From: a virus
Direction: 5' to 3' (one strand)
Virus record (IMG/VR): IMGVR_UViG_3300042502_001233
Span: 83,125 to 147,124 of that record
Length of the DNA: 64,000 nucleotides
Shown here one piece after another: positions 6,628 through 16,623 of this stretch; position 1 is the first letter of the stretch; every line of letters begins with the position of its first letter. The notes beneath the pieces are model-generated. The model saw only the letters and a list, made by a program, of their open reading frames with translations. It had not been told where the DNA came from and did not search any database. The position numbers and the translations under genes were made by a program.

Positions 6628-7830
6628 TTACATAGTAATTTTTATCGATAAAGCTAAAAATTCATTAACATTTTTGGTAATGTGTCTATCCGTTTTAGCA
6701 ACAGCGATAAGATTTCCAATGTCATCATACAACCCAACTTCACTAATTCTAGGTGTATTTCCAGAGCTAAAAGTTTTGTTAGTTGTTGAAGCGAACTCAC
6801 CTCTATCTGCAATACAGTTGATTATTTGAAATACGTTTGTTGATACACTGTCTAAAGTTAATGTTGTTGCAGTTGAAGCTGATGTTGTAAAATTATTTAC
6901 TATTGTTGGATGTGTGATTACTATAAAACCTTTATCCAAATATGCTAAACCTACTATCGTATCACCAGTTTGACCAATATTAGTGTTGGTTTGCGCGTTA
7001 AATGTTTGTTTACCATTTAAACTAAATGGTCTGTTAAGTCCGTAACCTGTAGCCCAACTTAATGAAGGAACACCACCGTTAGGTCTTAATATATTGTCAG
7101 AAAATAACATAGCAATATTTTGACCAAATTGTTTTGTAGTAACGTTTGTTTCGGATATTGTATTATCTAAAACATTCAAAGCTTGTTGATTGCTTTCAAA
7201 GGTAGAATACAAAGTATATGTACCACCACTAGTTGGTAATTCTAATTTAACTGTTTTACCGTCTATACATTCACCAAATGTTGAATTGTTAATTGCTACA
7301 ACCAATATTTTATTTGTTGCAACACCACTATATGATGTATTTGAATAACCACCAAAATTTGTTGTTGTCGCTGTAAATAAATTGAAATCCGATGTTGTTA
7401 TTGGTAAACCAAAAGAACTGAACAAATTAACCATTTTATCACTAGTGTAATTTAAACTATTTATCACATTAAAACTAAGGTTTGTACCGCTAATTGTTGT
7501 TAAACCATTAGGTAATGTTTCCGAAAGAATGTTTACTGATTGTGACGATACTGGTTTGGTAATCATCCCACTAGTATTTAAAATTAATACAGACTTTAAG
7601 GCTACAGCTGATGCAGTGCTATTGCTTGTTGTGTTACCAAAACCTATGTTACCATTAATAGCTGGCACTTCACCAGTGTTTAACAACAAAGATGTTTGGT
7701 AATTTGCGTCTGAATCACCTAAACTAAAAGTTTTGATTAATGAATTATTGGTAGACACCATTCTTTGTCTACCTATTGGTGTTAACTTTGCTGTTAAACT
7801 AAGCGTTGTCGCTGTACTATTATATCCCAT
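6628..7830 (-). CDS. Tail or baseplate protein with collar-fibre-like ends (paralogue of the 708-residue protein)
   Basis: 400 residues, Ser/Thr/Asn-rich with little charge, as in fibre-like virion proteins. The N-terminus (LTAKLTPIGRQRM, then FSLGDSDANY) matches the start of the neighbouring 708-residue protein (IKLTQTGREQL, then WAIGDSELNY). The C-terminus (SEVGLYDDIGNLIAVAKTD) matches the end of the same protein (SEVGIYDSSKNLVCIGKL). Both ends resemble the P2-type tail-collar fibre layout, where a T-x-x-G start and an EIGLFD-x-x-G-x-LIAVG end are typical. The pair therefore looks like diverged duplicates with different middles, which suits parts contacting different partners or receptors. 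The HNH gene at 7861-8466 separates them. Confidence 0.65.
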   Translation of the reverse strand: MGYNSTATTLSLTAKLTPIGRQRMVSTNNSLIKTFSLGDSDANYQTSLLLNTGEVPAINGNIGFGNTTSNSTASAVALKSVLILNTSGMITKPVSSQSVNILSETLPNGLTTISGTNLSFNVINSLNYTSDKMVNLFSSFGLPITTSDFNLFTATTTNFGGYSNTSYSGVATNKILVVAINNSTFGECIDGKTVKLELPTSGGTYTLYSTFESNQQALNVLDNTISETNVTTKQFGQNIAMLFSDNILRPNGGVPSLSWATGYGLNRPFSLNGKQTFNAQTNTNIGQTGDTIVGLAYLDKGFIVITHPTIVNNFTTSASTATTLTLDSVSTNVFQIINCIADRGEFASTTNKTFSSGNTPRISEVGLYDDIGNLIAVAKTDRHITKNVNEFLALSIKITM

Positions 7831-7860
7831 TTTATATTTTATTAAAAATCCATACTTAAT

Positions 7861-8466
7861 TTATAAATTATTTCTTTTTACATCTCTGTTAATTTTGCTA
7901 CAAAGAGGTTGAAGGTTAAAATAATGATTAAGTTTTATTATATCTGTTTCATTTATTGCAGATGATAAAGGAATTATGTGGTCAATATCCCAACCAAACC
8001 CTTCTGTTCCATTGTATAAACCATGGTTATCCCAAGTCATCCAAGATTCAAATTTAGATTCCAAATGAGTTTTAAATTCCTCAAATGAACAACCTAATAT
8101 GTTTGCCGTTTTAGATGTTTTTTTAAATTTATATTTTTTAAACGAATTAGAAATTAGCGTTCTAATATTTTGAGTTAATTTATATAAACTGTCTATTTTT
8201 TTCCTATTTATTCTATAAATATTATTATTTATAATCTCTTTTTCTTTATTTTTTAAATAGTATTTTTTCCTATTTTCTTTAATTTTATTTGGATTATTAA
8301 TATTATATGTTTTAACGTATTGAATAGGTTTATCTGGGTTTTTTTCTATCCAACTTCTTTTTTGTTTGTAAACTTTTTCTTTATTATTAACCACATACTT
8401 CTTTCTAGCTAATTTTTTAGCTTCTTTTTTTTCAGCTTCTGTATGATATTTTTTTACTCGACCCAT
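7861..8466 (-). CDS. Free-standing HNH homing-type endonuclease
   Basis: 201 residues from ATG 8466, one base after the stop of the upstream tail gene (TAATATG); an ATG at 8478 would overlap that gene. The first 95 residues are basic and Asn/Lys-rich. The C-terminal half has the HNH core GWDIDHIIPLSSA and then LNHYFNLQPLCSKINRDVK. It is a paralogue of the nuclease at 826-1338, sharing the SCSFEEFKTHLES-like segment and the HNH core. It sits between two paralogous tail genes and is likely a mobile insertion using the translation of the gene in front of it. Confidence 0.85.
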   Translation of the reverse strand: MGRVKKYHTEAEKKEAKKLARKKYVVNNKEKVYKQKRSWIEKNPDKPIQYVKTYNINNPNKIKENRKKYYLKNKEKEIINNNIYRINRKKIDSLYKLTQNIRTLISNSFKKYKFKKTSKTANILGCSFEEFKTHLESKFESWMTWDNHGLYNGTEGFGWDIDHIIPLSSAINETDIIKLNHYFNLQPLCSKINRDVKRNNL

Positions 8467-8467
8467 A

Positions 8468-10594
8468 TTAAAAATCAAGAGATAATTCTATCATTATTGT
8501 GTTTCCATCACTTAAAGGAACTGGGTTAGATAGTTTACCAATACACACAAGGTTTTTACTACTATCATAAATCCCAACTTCTGAAACTTTTATAGTTGGC
8601 GGGTTAGTTGCTGCATCAGTACTTCTACTTGGATTAGATGTAGTGTCGAATTGACTCGCATTAACTCTAATGTCGAATATTGTTTTATATATTGTTGCTC
8701 CAATATATGTTGTTAAATTACCATAGAAAAATCTTTCGTCACCAAATTGTAAATCTGTCGGTGATGTGTTTGGTGTCATATTCAAAATACTAATAAGGTC
8801 AAAAGTTGTTGAACCAGTAGCTTTGTTTTTATCCAAGATAAATCCAATTGTTGATGAAGTTTGGTTTTCTAATAGTTTTGGGTCGATTGTTTCTCCAGCA
8901 ACGCTAGTTATAGCTGTTGTTGTAAAATCAGCAACTTTCCAACTATCTGAACTTGGTCTCATACCTGAATCACCTACTATTTGATAAACTAATTTGAATT
9001 TATCCGCATGGAAACCTAAACCATCATAACCAGCATCCTCAATTTTACGCATGTATGGTAATAAATCAGTTTCTTTAATTCTAAAAGCAATATCTTTAGA
9101 TGATTGTGTATTGTTGGTTATTTTTATATATTTTTGACATGGCATAGCTGTTTGTAACCCAGCATTTGCGTTGTTTTCTAATATGTAAGTTAAATACATT
9201 GTCTCACCAACATTCAAAGCACCGCTAGACGTTGTGCCAGTAGGTGCGTTAAGAACCGCTGCTAATTCTGGAAGTGTCCAGTTTCTGTTTGATTTATAAG
9301 ATATTGCTGACACAATTTCATCATCAGTAAACACAGCTATTTTTAATTGTGGATATATTTTACCAACAACTTGTGGTATTGATGGGGTAATATATTCTGG
9401 GTCTTCAATCAAGTCTATATATTCTAAATCAGTAGTGCCTAGTGTTTGAGTCGCACCAGTTGCTATAAACGCCATACCTTGAGAAGTACCACTGGCTGTT
9501 GATGCACTATACTTATGATACATCATGTCAGGGAAATATACTTTAAAATATTTACCATTAAGTGTATCGGTATAGAAAAACTCACCATACAAATTAGAAA
9601 TTGTATTATTTGTATAATGAAGGATAGATATTGATTTGCTTATTTCATCTGCATAACTTAAACCAACACCGTCACAATTTGTTGTACCTGTAGTTGCTGA
9701 AGAATCACATCCAAATCTTAAGAAAGGATATTTTTGACCTAAATAAGTGTAAGAACCGAATTTAGTGTAATCTTCGTAAGTCGTACCAGTTATACCAGCT
9801 GGTGATTCACACCATACGTTATTCATGTTCCATACTGGTACATCATCACAAGTTACGTTGTTTGCAGAATCAAAAGACAAAGTTCCAGTGTCCCAATATG
9901 CTGTTGTGTTACCAGTCGCTATTGTATCCCAAACTTCACCACCTCTATACACAATAATTTGTGAGTTAGATGAGTCGCCACTATAATTAGGTAAATTTCT
10001 ATCAACAGTTACTGATGTACTAGTTTTTGTTTTAACTTTAAACCATAAATTAGGTAAAGCTCTAGTGTTTTCGTTTACAATTAAACCACCACAATCATCA
10101 TTAGCAACTTTTATTAAAATTATATCACCAACACTAAACCCAGAGGTTGCAGTTAAATTTAAAACAGTACCACCAGTCAACACACTATTTGCTATGTTTT
10201 CTGTGTATGCTATGTAAGTACTACCAGTTAAAGTTGTGAATACATTACCATTACGCATAAAAAAACCTCTTTCATCAGCAGCATTATTTACAACCGCTTT
10301 AACTACGTTAAGAACTCCAGCATCAATAGTTTGTAATGGGTCTGTAGTTGTTGATGGTTTGATATAGTATTGAATGTTAGGTTCTCTATCTACTGGTCTT
10401 AAAACCATACTAGATGCTGATAAAGTCACGTTAGCTGAGTTGGTATCAACAACTTGCTCTCTTTCGTAATTAAGTTCAGAATCACCAATAGCCCAAAAAT
10501 TAAAATTTAATCTACCTAATGCTAATTGTTCTCTTCCAGTTTGTGTTAGTTTTATACTAACGAACGGACTTGTGCTTTTTATAATGTAACTCAT
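8468..10594 (-). CDS. Tail or baseplate protein with collar-fibre-like ends
   Basis: 708 residues, rich in Thr, Ser and Asn with beta-type composition. The N-terminus (SPFVSIKLTQTGREQLALG, then FWAIGDSELNYE) and the C-terminus (SEVGIYDSSKNLVCIGKL) are shared with the 400-residue protein, while the roughly 550 residues between are not. Its position between baseplate-type genes and the conserved ends suggest a fibre or fibre-attachment protein on the baseplate; this is inference. Two AGATATTTAT elements lie within 50 bases upstream of the start, suggesting late expression. Confidence 0.6.
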   Translation of the reverse strand: MSYIIKSTSPFVSIKLTQTGREQLALGRLNFNFWAIGDSELNYEREQVVDTNSANVTLSASSMVLRPVDREPNIQYYIKPSTTTDPLQTIDAGVLNVVKAVVNNAADERGFFMRNGNVFTTLTGSTYIAYTENIANSVLTGGTVLNLTATSGFSVGDIILIKVANDDCGGLIVNENTRALPNLWFKVKTKTSTSVTVDRNLPNYSGDSSNSQIIVYRGGEVWDTIATGNTTAYWDTGTLSFDSANNVTCDDVPVWNMNNVWCESPAGITGTTYEDYTKFGSYTYLGQKYPFLRFGCDSSATTGTTNCDGVGLSYADEISKSISILHYTNNTISNLYGEFFYTDTLNGKYFKVYFPDMMYHKYSASTASGTSQGMAFIATGATQTLGTTDLEYIDLIEDPEYITPSIPQVVGKIYPQLKIAVFTDDEIVSAISYKSNRNWTLPELAAVLNAPTGTTSSGALNVGETMYLTYILENNANAGLQTAMPCQKYIKITNNTQSSKDIAFRIKETDLLPYMRKIEDAGYDGLGFHADKFKLVYQIVGDSGMRPSSDSWKVADFTTTAITSVAGETIDPKLLENQTSSTIGFILDKNKATGSTTFDLISILNMTPNTSPTDLQFGDERFFYGNLTTYIGATIYKTIFDIRVNASQFDTTSNPSRSTDAATNPPTIKVSEVGIYDSSKNLVCIGKLSNPVPLSDGNTIMIELSLDF

Positions 10595-10599
10595 GTTTT

Positions 10600-10609
10600 A
10601 TAAATATCT
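10600..10609 (-). promoter_or_regulatory. AGATATTTAT element upstream of the 708-residue tail gene
   Basis: Exact minus-strand copy of AGATATTTAT followed by AAAACATG, only five bases from the start codon. Such closeness would give an almost leaderless mRNA if it is a promoter. Confidence 0.45.
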
Positions 10610-10627
10610 TTTGTTTTTATTTTAATA

Positions 10628-10637
10628 ATAAATATCT
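10628..10637 (-). promoter_or_regulatory. AGATATTTAT element (second copy)
   Basis: Second exact copy 18 bases further upstream, followed by TATTAAAAT and 33 bases from the ATG at 10594. Two copies in one 57-base gap argue against chance. Confidence 0.5.
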
Positions 10638-10651
10638 AATAGTAAATAATA

Positions 10652-12121
10652 TTAGTATGAATTTATCGAATTAGTTGTAATTGTTATAGGCACTGTTTCA
10701 CTGTAAACAATACTATTTAAAATATTACCACAAATCGTAGTATAATGTTTGGTGTTTTTAACTCTGTAATATAACTTTGTACCAGTTGTACCAGTTGCTA
10801 TAAACGAATTGTTATAATGTTGACCACCCGAAAAATAATCAGTATTTCCAGTATAATAAAACGAACCAAAATTAACATCTGAACTAACTTCTAAAGTAAA
10901 ATAACCATTATTGTTTGTTGGTGGGTTGGAAATATACCAACTGATAGTTGGGTTATTTGTATTTAACGCATTAACGACATCAATTACTGGAAAATAAACA
11001 ATTGTGATTATATCATTAACTACTATTTCACCTTCAAATATAATTCTTTTAGCGTTAGTTTTTGATTGGTAAAAATCAATACCATTTGCCAAGGTAATAC
11101 CATTTAACATTACAATCATAGTGCTAAAATTTTGCGGTGTTACTGAAGCATAGGCTTCATATTTGTTTGTGCTTGTGTTATAATAGATTAAATTATTACC
11201 TTGGTTGTTTGTAGCACCACTAACTATTGTAGTTGCCACGTTAATCACATCACTATTTAATACATTATCACCATTTGTTGTGTATATAATCGTAATTACA
11301 TCATCTTTGGTTGTATAACCACTTAATGTTACAAGAGTGTTATCCACAGTATAATCTAAATCTTTAGCCAATACCAATCCATTTAAAGTTAAAACAAAAC
11401 TACCATAATAATTGTTGGGGATTGTAACTACGTTTGTTGGGTATGGACCTTCATAATCTGGGTCTGAATTAATAGTCCCATCATCAACCCTTAATATTGT
11501 TTGAGATAGCGAACCACTACTGATATAATTACTACCATTTGACGTGAACAATGGAGTTTCAGCTTCTTTAAACGCAATAAAATAATAATCACTATTTCCG
11601 TTATATATACCATATTGTGTACCAAATACATTATTACCAGTGTATTGTTTTTTACCCATTTTATTCAAATAGTTAGTACACGCATCAAACGTATAGTAAC
11701 CTTTTATTATGTAATCACCATCCAAACTTAAATTAGTGACTGGGATTGATTGTGTTGTTGCACTAGTAGCGCTAAATGTTGAAAATTCTATGTTATTAGA
11801 TTTATAAACAGCCGTTGATGAAAAACCAGAAAAATTTGGATTATATTTATATACTTGATATTGAAAAACAGCATTGTTTTGAATAAAACTATTAGTGTTT
11901 GCTGTGAATATAAATGTCATTGGTATAGATGAAGTATCGGCAGATAAAATATATGTATTACCACTTGTTGAACCAGTGCAGTCTATTTTAGAAGCGCCAG
12001 AAACTGAAAAACTAGGCGCGTTAAATATGCACATATCTGAACTCATATTAAAACTATTTATATCTTTATTTCTAACACCGTTGTATTCGTTTTGTATGTA
12101 TATTCTCTCTTGATATCTCAT
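10652..12121 (-). CDS. Tail fibre-like virion protein with an internal repeat
   Basis: 489 residues. Two copies of a domain are visible at about residues 234-277 and 327-379. Each has a V-x-LNG-x-x-LA segment (FVLTLNGLVLAKDLDY and MIVMLNGITLANGIDF), an aromatic/acidic step and an ITI-x-Y end. This LNG/D-x-x-Y pattern is common in phage fibres and spikes as a small beta domain. The rest is Asn/Thr/Ser-rich. The start at 12121 touches the stop of the next gene (12121), so the two are coupled. The exact role in the tail is not known. Confidence 0.6.
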   Translation of the reverse strand: MRYQERIYIQNEYNGVRNKDINSFNMSSDMCIFNAPSFSVSGASKIDCTGSTSGNTYILSADTSSIPMTFIFTANTNSFIQNNAVFQYQVYKYNPNFSGFSSTAVYKSNNIEFSTFSATSATTQSIPVTNLSLDGDYIIKGYYTFDACTNYLNKMGKKQYTGNNVFGTQYGIYNGNSDYYFIAFKEAETPLFTSNGSNYISSGSLSQTILRVDDGTINSDPDYEGPYPTNVVTIPNNYYGSFVLTLNGLVLAKDLDYTVDNTLVTLSGYTTKDDVITIIYTTNGDNVLNSDVINVATTIVSGATNNQGNNLIYYNTSTNKYEAYASVTPQNFSTMIVMLNGITLANGIDFYQSKTNAKRIIFEGEIVVNDIITIVYFPVIDVVNALNTNNPTISWYISNPPTNNNGYFTLEVSSDVNFGSFYYTGNTDYFSGGQHYNNSFIATGTTGTKLYYRVKNTKHYTTICGNILNSIVYSETVPITITTNSINSY

Positions 12122-12891
12122 TATTCTGTAATTGTATTTGTTTCACAATTGTAATTAACATTGTCTGTTGCTTTATAGTAACCCAAACCAGTAAGTGGAC
12201 CACCAATACTTCCGTTACTGTAAACCAAGGACGTAGGAAAACCACTATTACTAGCTGTACTTAAAGAAAACACATCATTTTCTGGATATATCAAATAAAA
12301 ACCATTGTTGCTATTTGACCCTAAATTATATTCAACCAAAGATACTTGTGCTCTATAATTAACACCCAAATTCCAAAATGTTGTGTTTAAAAAATCCACA
12401 AAATCAGTGTATGTCAAACCAGTTGTTTTACCTGTACATGCTGATACGACTGTGTTGTTGGCTGGTATCCAATTTGCTGTTAATGAATTAACAGATGCAG
12501 ACAATGGTGTTGTTATTTTTTCAATACCATTTATTACAAAACTATTTATAGTAAAAATAACTGTGCTTGGACCAGGATAAATACCACAACTCAAACCCAT
12601 CATATAATCTGGGCTTTCTTGCATGTTGTACCATGTAGCTTTTTTGTTACATGTGCTAAAATTTAATTCTTGTACCACTTGATTATATTGAACTTGGTAA
12701 CCGAATAAGTTTGGAATGGTCAACGCAGCAGTTTCTTCAGTATTTGATAAATTTTGTAGGAAGGCAGTAAACCCATAAATTTGTATACAATCATTATTTT
12801 GAAGTTCAGCGTTTATTTTATTCGCATAGTTTATGTTACCAATTACATTGGTAACAAAATTCCCTTCTATATTCTTAATTAAGTTTAACAT
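12121..12891 (-). CDS. Virion protein, duplicate of the C-terminal domain of the 1137-residue protein
   Basis: 256 residues. From about residue 85 on it aligns with the last 180 residues of the large protein encoded at 13210-16623: ATWYNMQESPDYMMG against AGWYNMQDSPEFLMN, then ITTPLSA, VVSACTGKTTGLTYTDFVD against VVSACTGTTTGLTYTNFVD, and VSLVE. The two therefore come from a duplication. The first 85 residues are different. It is probably a beta-rich part of the tail or a receptor-contacting knob; function is not known. A nucleotidyltransferase-like gene lies between the two copies. Confidence 0.65.
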   Translation of the reverse strand: MLNLIKNIEGNFVTNVIGNINYANKINAELQNNDCIQIYGFTAFLQNLSNTEETAALTIPNLFGYQVQYNQVVQELNFSTCNKKATWYNMQESPDYMMGLSCGIYPGPSTVIFTINSFVINGIEKITTPLSASVNSLTANWIPANNTVVSACTGKTTGLTYTDFVDFLNTTFWNLGVNYRAQVSLVEYNLGSNSNNGFYLIYPENDVFSLSTASNSGFPTSLVYSNGSIGGPLTGLGYYKATDNVNYNCETNTITE

Positions 12892-12902
12892 ATTTATAAA
12901 TA

Positions 12903-13208
12903 TTATGGTATCATAATATTACCTAACTTATTTTCAGTAAAAAACACATTTACTTTTAAATTGGTTTTTTGTGATATTATATCATTCAAATTAACATTTG
13001 ATTTTCCTATTAAATTTACATCATAATCTGATTCTTCATCCCAAAACCCATGATTGAAGCTTCCAAAAATATATATGTTAAATTTATCGTTTAATGTTTC
13101 TTCAATCGATTGTTTTATCGATTTAAAATTGTTTTGTTTGTCTATTGGTAAATCTGAAAAATTTTCTAAAACACCTCTAAAAAACCTTTCTCTACCTTTA
13201 TGTATCAT
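12903..13208 (-). CDS. Minimal nucleotidyltransferase (MNT)-like protein
   Basis: 101 residues from ATG 13208, one base after the stop of the 1137-residue gene; longer starts at 13217 or 13292 would overlap that gene. The motif IYIFGSFNHGFWDEESDYDVNLIG (about residues 45-68) matches the GS-x10-SD-x-D signature of the polymerase-beta nucleotidyltransferase fold, with both metal-binding Asp residues. No fused second domain is present. Stand-alone MNT proteins include antitoxins of HEPN/MNT pairs and small nucleotide-transfer enzymes. There is no HEPN partner beside it. It looks like a moron-type insertion in a late tail operon. The substrate cannot be told. Confidence 0.6.
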   Translation of the reverse strand: MIHKGRERFFRGVLENFSDLPIDKQNNFKSIKQSIEETLNDKFNIYIFGSFNHGFWDEESDYDVNLIGKSNVNLNDIISQKTNLKVNVFFTENKLGNIMIP

Positions 13209-13209
13209 C

Positions 13210-16200
13210 TTATTCATTAATTTCTTCAGTAAAACAATTGTAATTATTGGTGCTTCTGTATAAGTAATAACTTGAATCAAAATCTTCAACAAACAAATTA
13301 TTATTAGTGTATGTTAATATTGCTGGTGTTGGTCCATCACTTGTCGTTGTTATTGTAAACACATCATTCGTTGGGAAGACAAGATACATACCATTACCAC
13401 TTTCGTTACCAATTGGTGTTCTTTCAACTAACGAAACTTCAGCTTTATAATCAACCCCAAAACTAACAAACATATTGTTTAATAAATCAACAAAGTTTGT
13501 ATAAGTTAAACCAGTTGTTGTACCCGTACATGCAGATACAACTAAATTATCAGCAGCAACCCAATTTGTTGTTGCGTTAGTGACGAAACCAGATAATGGT
13601 GTTGTTATATATTCAGCACCGTTTATCATAAAGCTTTGAATTATATAATTAAAATCTGTTGCTGCCGAAATTGGACCACATTTGAAGTGATTCATAAGGA
13701 ATTCTGGGCTATCTTGCATGTTATACCATCCAGCTGTTTTTTCACAAGACACAACGTCTTCACAAAAATCACTATATGAAATAATTGAATCACCGTTTAT
13801 AACGTTAACGTTACCAATAAATTCAGAACCATAGTTAAATTGAGACAAACATACTCTACTAAAAGTTGTTATATTTGAACCAGTATTTAAAGCTGTTGTT
13901 GGTACATTACCAGTTGGAATATTTCTAGTAGTAACCTCAACAGTAGCACATTGCCCAGAAGAACCGTTTATTGGACTTGGAACACCTAAAACGTTTAATG
14001 GGTCATTACAAAATATTGATGAATAAGGTTTATATTTTAATTTTTGTTGGTCGAACATGGTGTTTGTGTACACTTTAATACTACCCCATAATGTTGTTGA
14101 CGGAATAACTTGTTCAATAAGGTCATCCCAATAGGTTGTGATTAAATTACTAAACTCATCCATTTTGTAATAATCAAAACCTAAACTAGATGTAGCACAA
14201 TATTTATCGCTATTTAAATATCTATCATAAATCGCTCTAAGAGTTGGATAACCAGATAATATTTTTCTGGATTTTACATCTATAAAATCACCCATTAAAT
14301 ATTCAAAATTTTCAATAGTTTTTACTTCGGTAATGTTGTCAGTTAAATAGGTAGAAAAATCTATATTGTTATCACCATATGTAATAGTGTTAACATTACA
14401 ACAATTTTCGTTTGTGTAATCAATTGCGTTATTTTCTAAATATAAAGTCCCACCACCAAAAGGTGAGTTAACATAGGGAATCCAACCATCTTCTGGTGGG
14501 TTTAAACCAATACTAGGATTAGATGATATACTAGTAATATTACCCGATATTACTGGAGGTGTAACAAAATTAGAAGTTTGAGTGGCAACCCAATCAGAAC
14601 CATCGAAATATATTGTTAAATTTGAATTAAATATTGTAACTAGTTTTGTTGAAAACCATTTTTTTCCATTATATACACCCATATGTCGCATAGGGAAAAA
14701 ATTAGATTCTGTGTTAATAGATTCATTAATCCACCTCACTTGAATACATGTTGAACCAGTTAATAAACATGGGTTTTCACTCATATAACACCAAACATCA
14801 TATTCTACAGCTGATGCTATATTCATATTCAAATCAATTTCTTTGCTGTTGATAATTAATCTATCATCATTTACATCATATTCTGTTTGACGAATAGGGT
14901 TTGTATCAAATACGTTTGTGATGTTAAAGTCTCTATAATCGTATTCAGTGTTGTTTAACCATGATTTTTTGTTATCTATTATTTTGGTTAAATTAAAACC
15001 TGGAGATTCATTTAATAGTATTGTGGAAACGAAACTATCTTCACATTCTCTCTGTAAAGTTATTTGGTCTATTAAAAGACAAAATACACCACAACTATTG
15101 TTTATATTGATACTTAATTTTATTTTCTTATTAGCTATTTGTGAAATTAAATCATCACCAGTTAATAATTGGTCAAATGTAATCCAATTTGATGCTAATA
15201 CTGTTGGTGATAATGCTGCGTTAAACGAATCGTAATCACTAGTAGTATCGTAACCAGATTGAGCAAATAACTCGTCGTAAATTGCATTTTTAACTGTTTC
15301 ACAAACATTATCGTCTACAGTTTCTGGTAATTCTCCATTAGTGAATTCTGGATAAATCAATGGGGTACAACTATTTAGCGCTTCTGAAGCACCACAAACA
15401 TAAAACCCACTATCGCTAGGGTGTTGTGTTAACCAGTTATACAAGCTTGTTGTTTGCAACCCAAATAATTGTAATGGTTGTACTGGAGTTAATGTATTAT
15501 CATCATTAACCACGTCAATAGAAGCTGTTAATGTTAAATTTTCAAAATAATCTAAAATGTTTGTACAAGATGTGTCTACTATACCAATATCTATTGCTGA
15601 TATTTGACCATTTAATTCATTAACAATTGCATCTGATTTTTGTTTAAGTATAATATTCTCGTTAATAGTTTTTTTTAACTCTGTTTTAGCACCAAAAGGT
15701 GTATCACACTCAACAATAATTTGATTATTACCTTGTTTAGCTAAATCATTGTTTAAATTATACATTTCAATGACGTGTTTACAAGTGTAACTACTTGGGT
15801 CACCTTCAATAAACCCAACATAATTATTTTCACCAATTATTTTTCTCCAATATTCTAACCCATCATTTATTATACAAAAAGTAGCAACCCTAGTTGGTAA
15901 CGCAAAAGACATCGGTGCTAAATTACCAAATCCAGTTTTGCTAAACGCTGATTTTTGTTCACTATTTAAAGTTACTGTGTCAGCGCTAGTATTAGGTGCG
16001 ATATCTGGTGATATTTGTTTTGAATTAGCGTCATATGGAAATAAATCGCAAACAATTGAATAATTGGTTTTAGAATATTCATCGGCCAAAGATGATAATT
16101 TATACGAAATTTGTTCTGAGTTTGATGTTTCTTCAGCTAGTTTATTTTTTAACGATATAAGTTCTTCGTTCTGACTTGTAGGAGATGTTTTATTATTATT

Positions 16201-16623
16201 AACAATTACATTTACCAAATCCTCACAGTTAAATTTAATGAGATAATTAAATTTAACACGTAATGAGCAATTTTCATCACCACCAATATCAAAAATAGAC
16301 CCATCGTTACCTTTAGGGTTTAAAACTATTTTAATATTTTGAATAGATTCATTACATGAGTTACTTTTTTCACGCCATCTACATTTTTGTTCTTGTAAAT
16401 CAAAATAATAACCTTGAGAGGTTGTCGGTACTGAAGGGTTTGTTGGGTCAAAAGTATCTAAAACTTTACAACATGGTTCAGATAATATAAACGGTTGGGG
16501 TACATTATTAATTTGTGTATAAACTGATATAGTACCATCCGTATTTTTAATTATCGAAGTCCCTTGAGTTGCAAAATTTTTTTTACATTTTTTTGTTACC
16601 TCATCTAATGTGTATCTCGCCAT
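13210..16623 (-). CDS. Large virion (tail/baseplate) protein
   Basis: 1137 residues with many cysteines (for example CCKVLDTFDP near residue 48, and a CEKTAGWYNMQ segment near 960) and long Asn/Thr/Ser-rich beta-type stretches. The last 180 residues are duplicated in the 256-residue protein downstream. Residues 115-190 contain a heptad-like segment that may be helical. It lies among baseplate-type genes and is packed tightly with them. An ATAAATA-containing variant of the late element (16636-16645) precedes the ATG by 13 bases. No family recognised; a role in the tail is inferred from size, composition and neighbours. Confidence 0.6.
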   Translation of the reverse strand: MARYTLDEVTKKCKKNFATQGTSIIKNTDGTISVYTQINNVPQPFILSEPCCKVLDTFDPTNPSVPTTSQGYYFDLQEQKCRWREKSNSCNESIQNIKIVLNPKGNDGSIFDIGGDENCSLRVKFNYLIKFNCEDLVNVIVNNNKTSPTSQNEELISLKNKLAEETSNSEQISYKLSSLADEYSKTNYSIVCDLFPYDANSKQISPDIAPNTSADTVTLNSEQKSAFSKTGFGNLAPMSFALPTRVATFCIINDGLEYWRKIIGENNYVGFIEGDPSSYTCKHVIEMYNLNNDLAKQGNNQIIVECDTPFGAKTELKKTINENIILKQKSDAIVNELNGQISAIDIGIVDTSCTNILDYFENLTLTASIDVVNDDNTLTPVQPLQLFGLQTTSLYNWLTQHPSDSGFYVCGASEALNSCTPLIYPEFTNGELPETVDDNVCETVKNAIYDELFAQSGYDTTSDYDSFNAALSPTVLASNWITFDQLLTGDDLISQIANKKIKLSININNSCGVFCLLIDQITLQRECEDSFVSTILLNESPGFNLTKIIDNKKSWLNNTEYDYRDFNITNVFDTNPIRQTEYDVNDDRLIINSKEIDLNMNIASAVEYDVWCYMSENPCLLTGSTCIQVRWINESINTESNFFPMRHMGVYNGKKWFSTKLVTIFNSNLTIYFDGSDWVATQTSNFVTPPVISGNITSISSNPSIGLNPPEDGWIPYVNSPFGGGTLYLENNAIDYTNENCCNVNTITYGDNNIDFSTYLTDNITEVKTIENFEYLMGDFIDVKSRKILSGYPTLRAIYDRYLNSDKYCATSSLGFDYYKMDEFSNLITTYWDDLIEQVIPSTTLWGSIKVYTNTMFDQQKLKYKPYSSIFCNDPLNVLGVPSPINGSSGQCATVEVTTRNIPTGNVPTTALNTGSNITTFSRVCLSQFNYGSEFIGNVNVINGDSIISYSDFCEDVVSCEKTAGWYNMQDSPEFLMNHFKCGPISAATDFNYIIQSFMINGAEYITTPLSGFVTNATTNWVAADNLVVSACTGTTTGLTYTNFVDLLNNMFVSFGVDYKAEVSLVERTPIGNESGNGMYLVFPTNDVFTITTTSDGPTPAILTYTNNNLFVEDFDSSYYLYRSTNNYNCFTEEINE

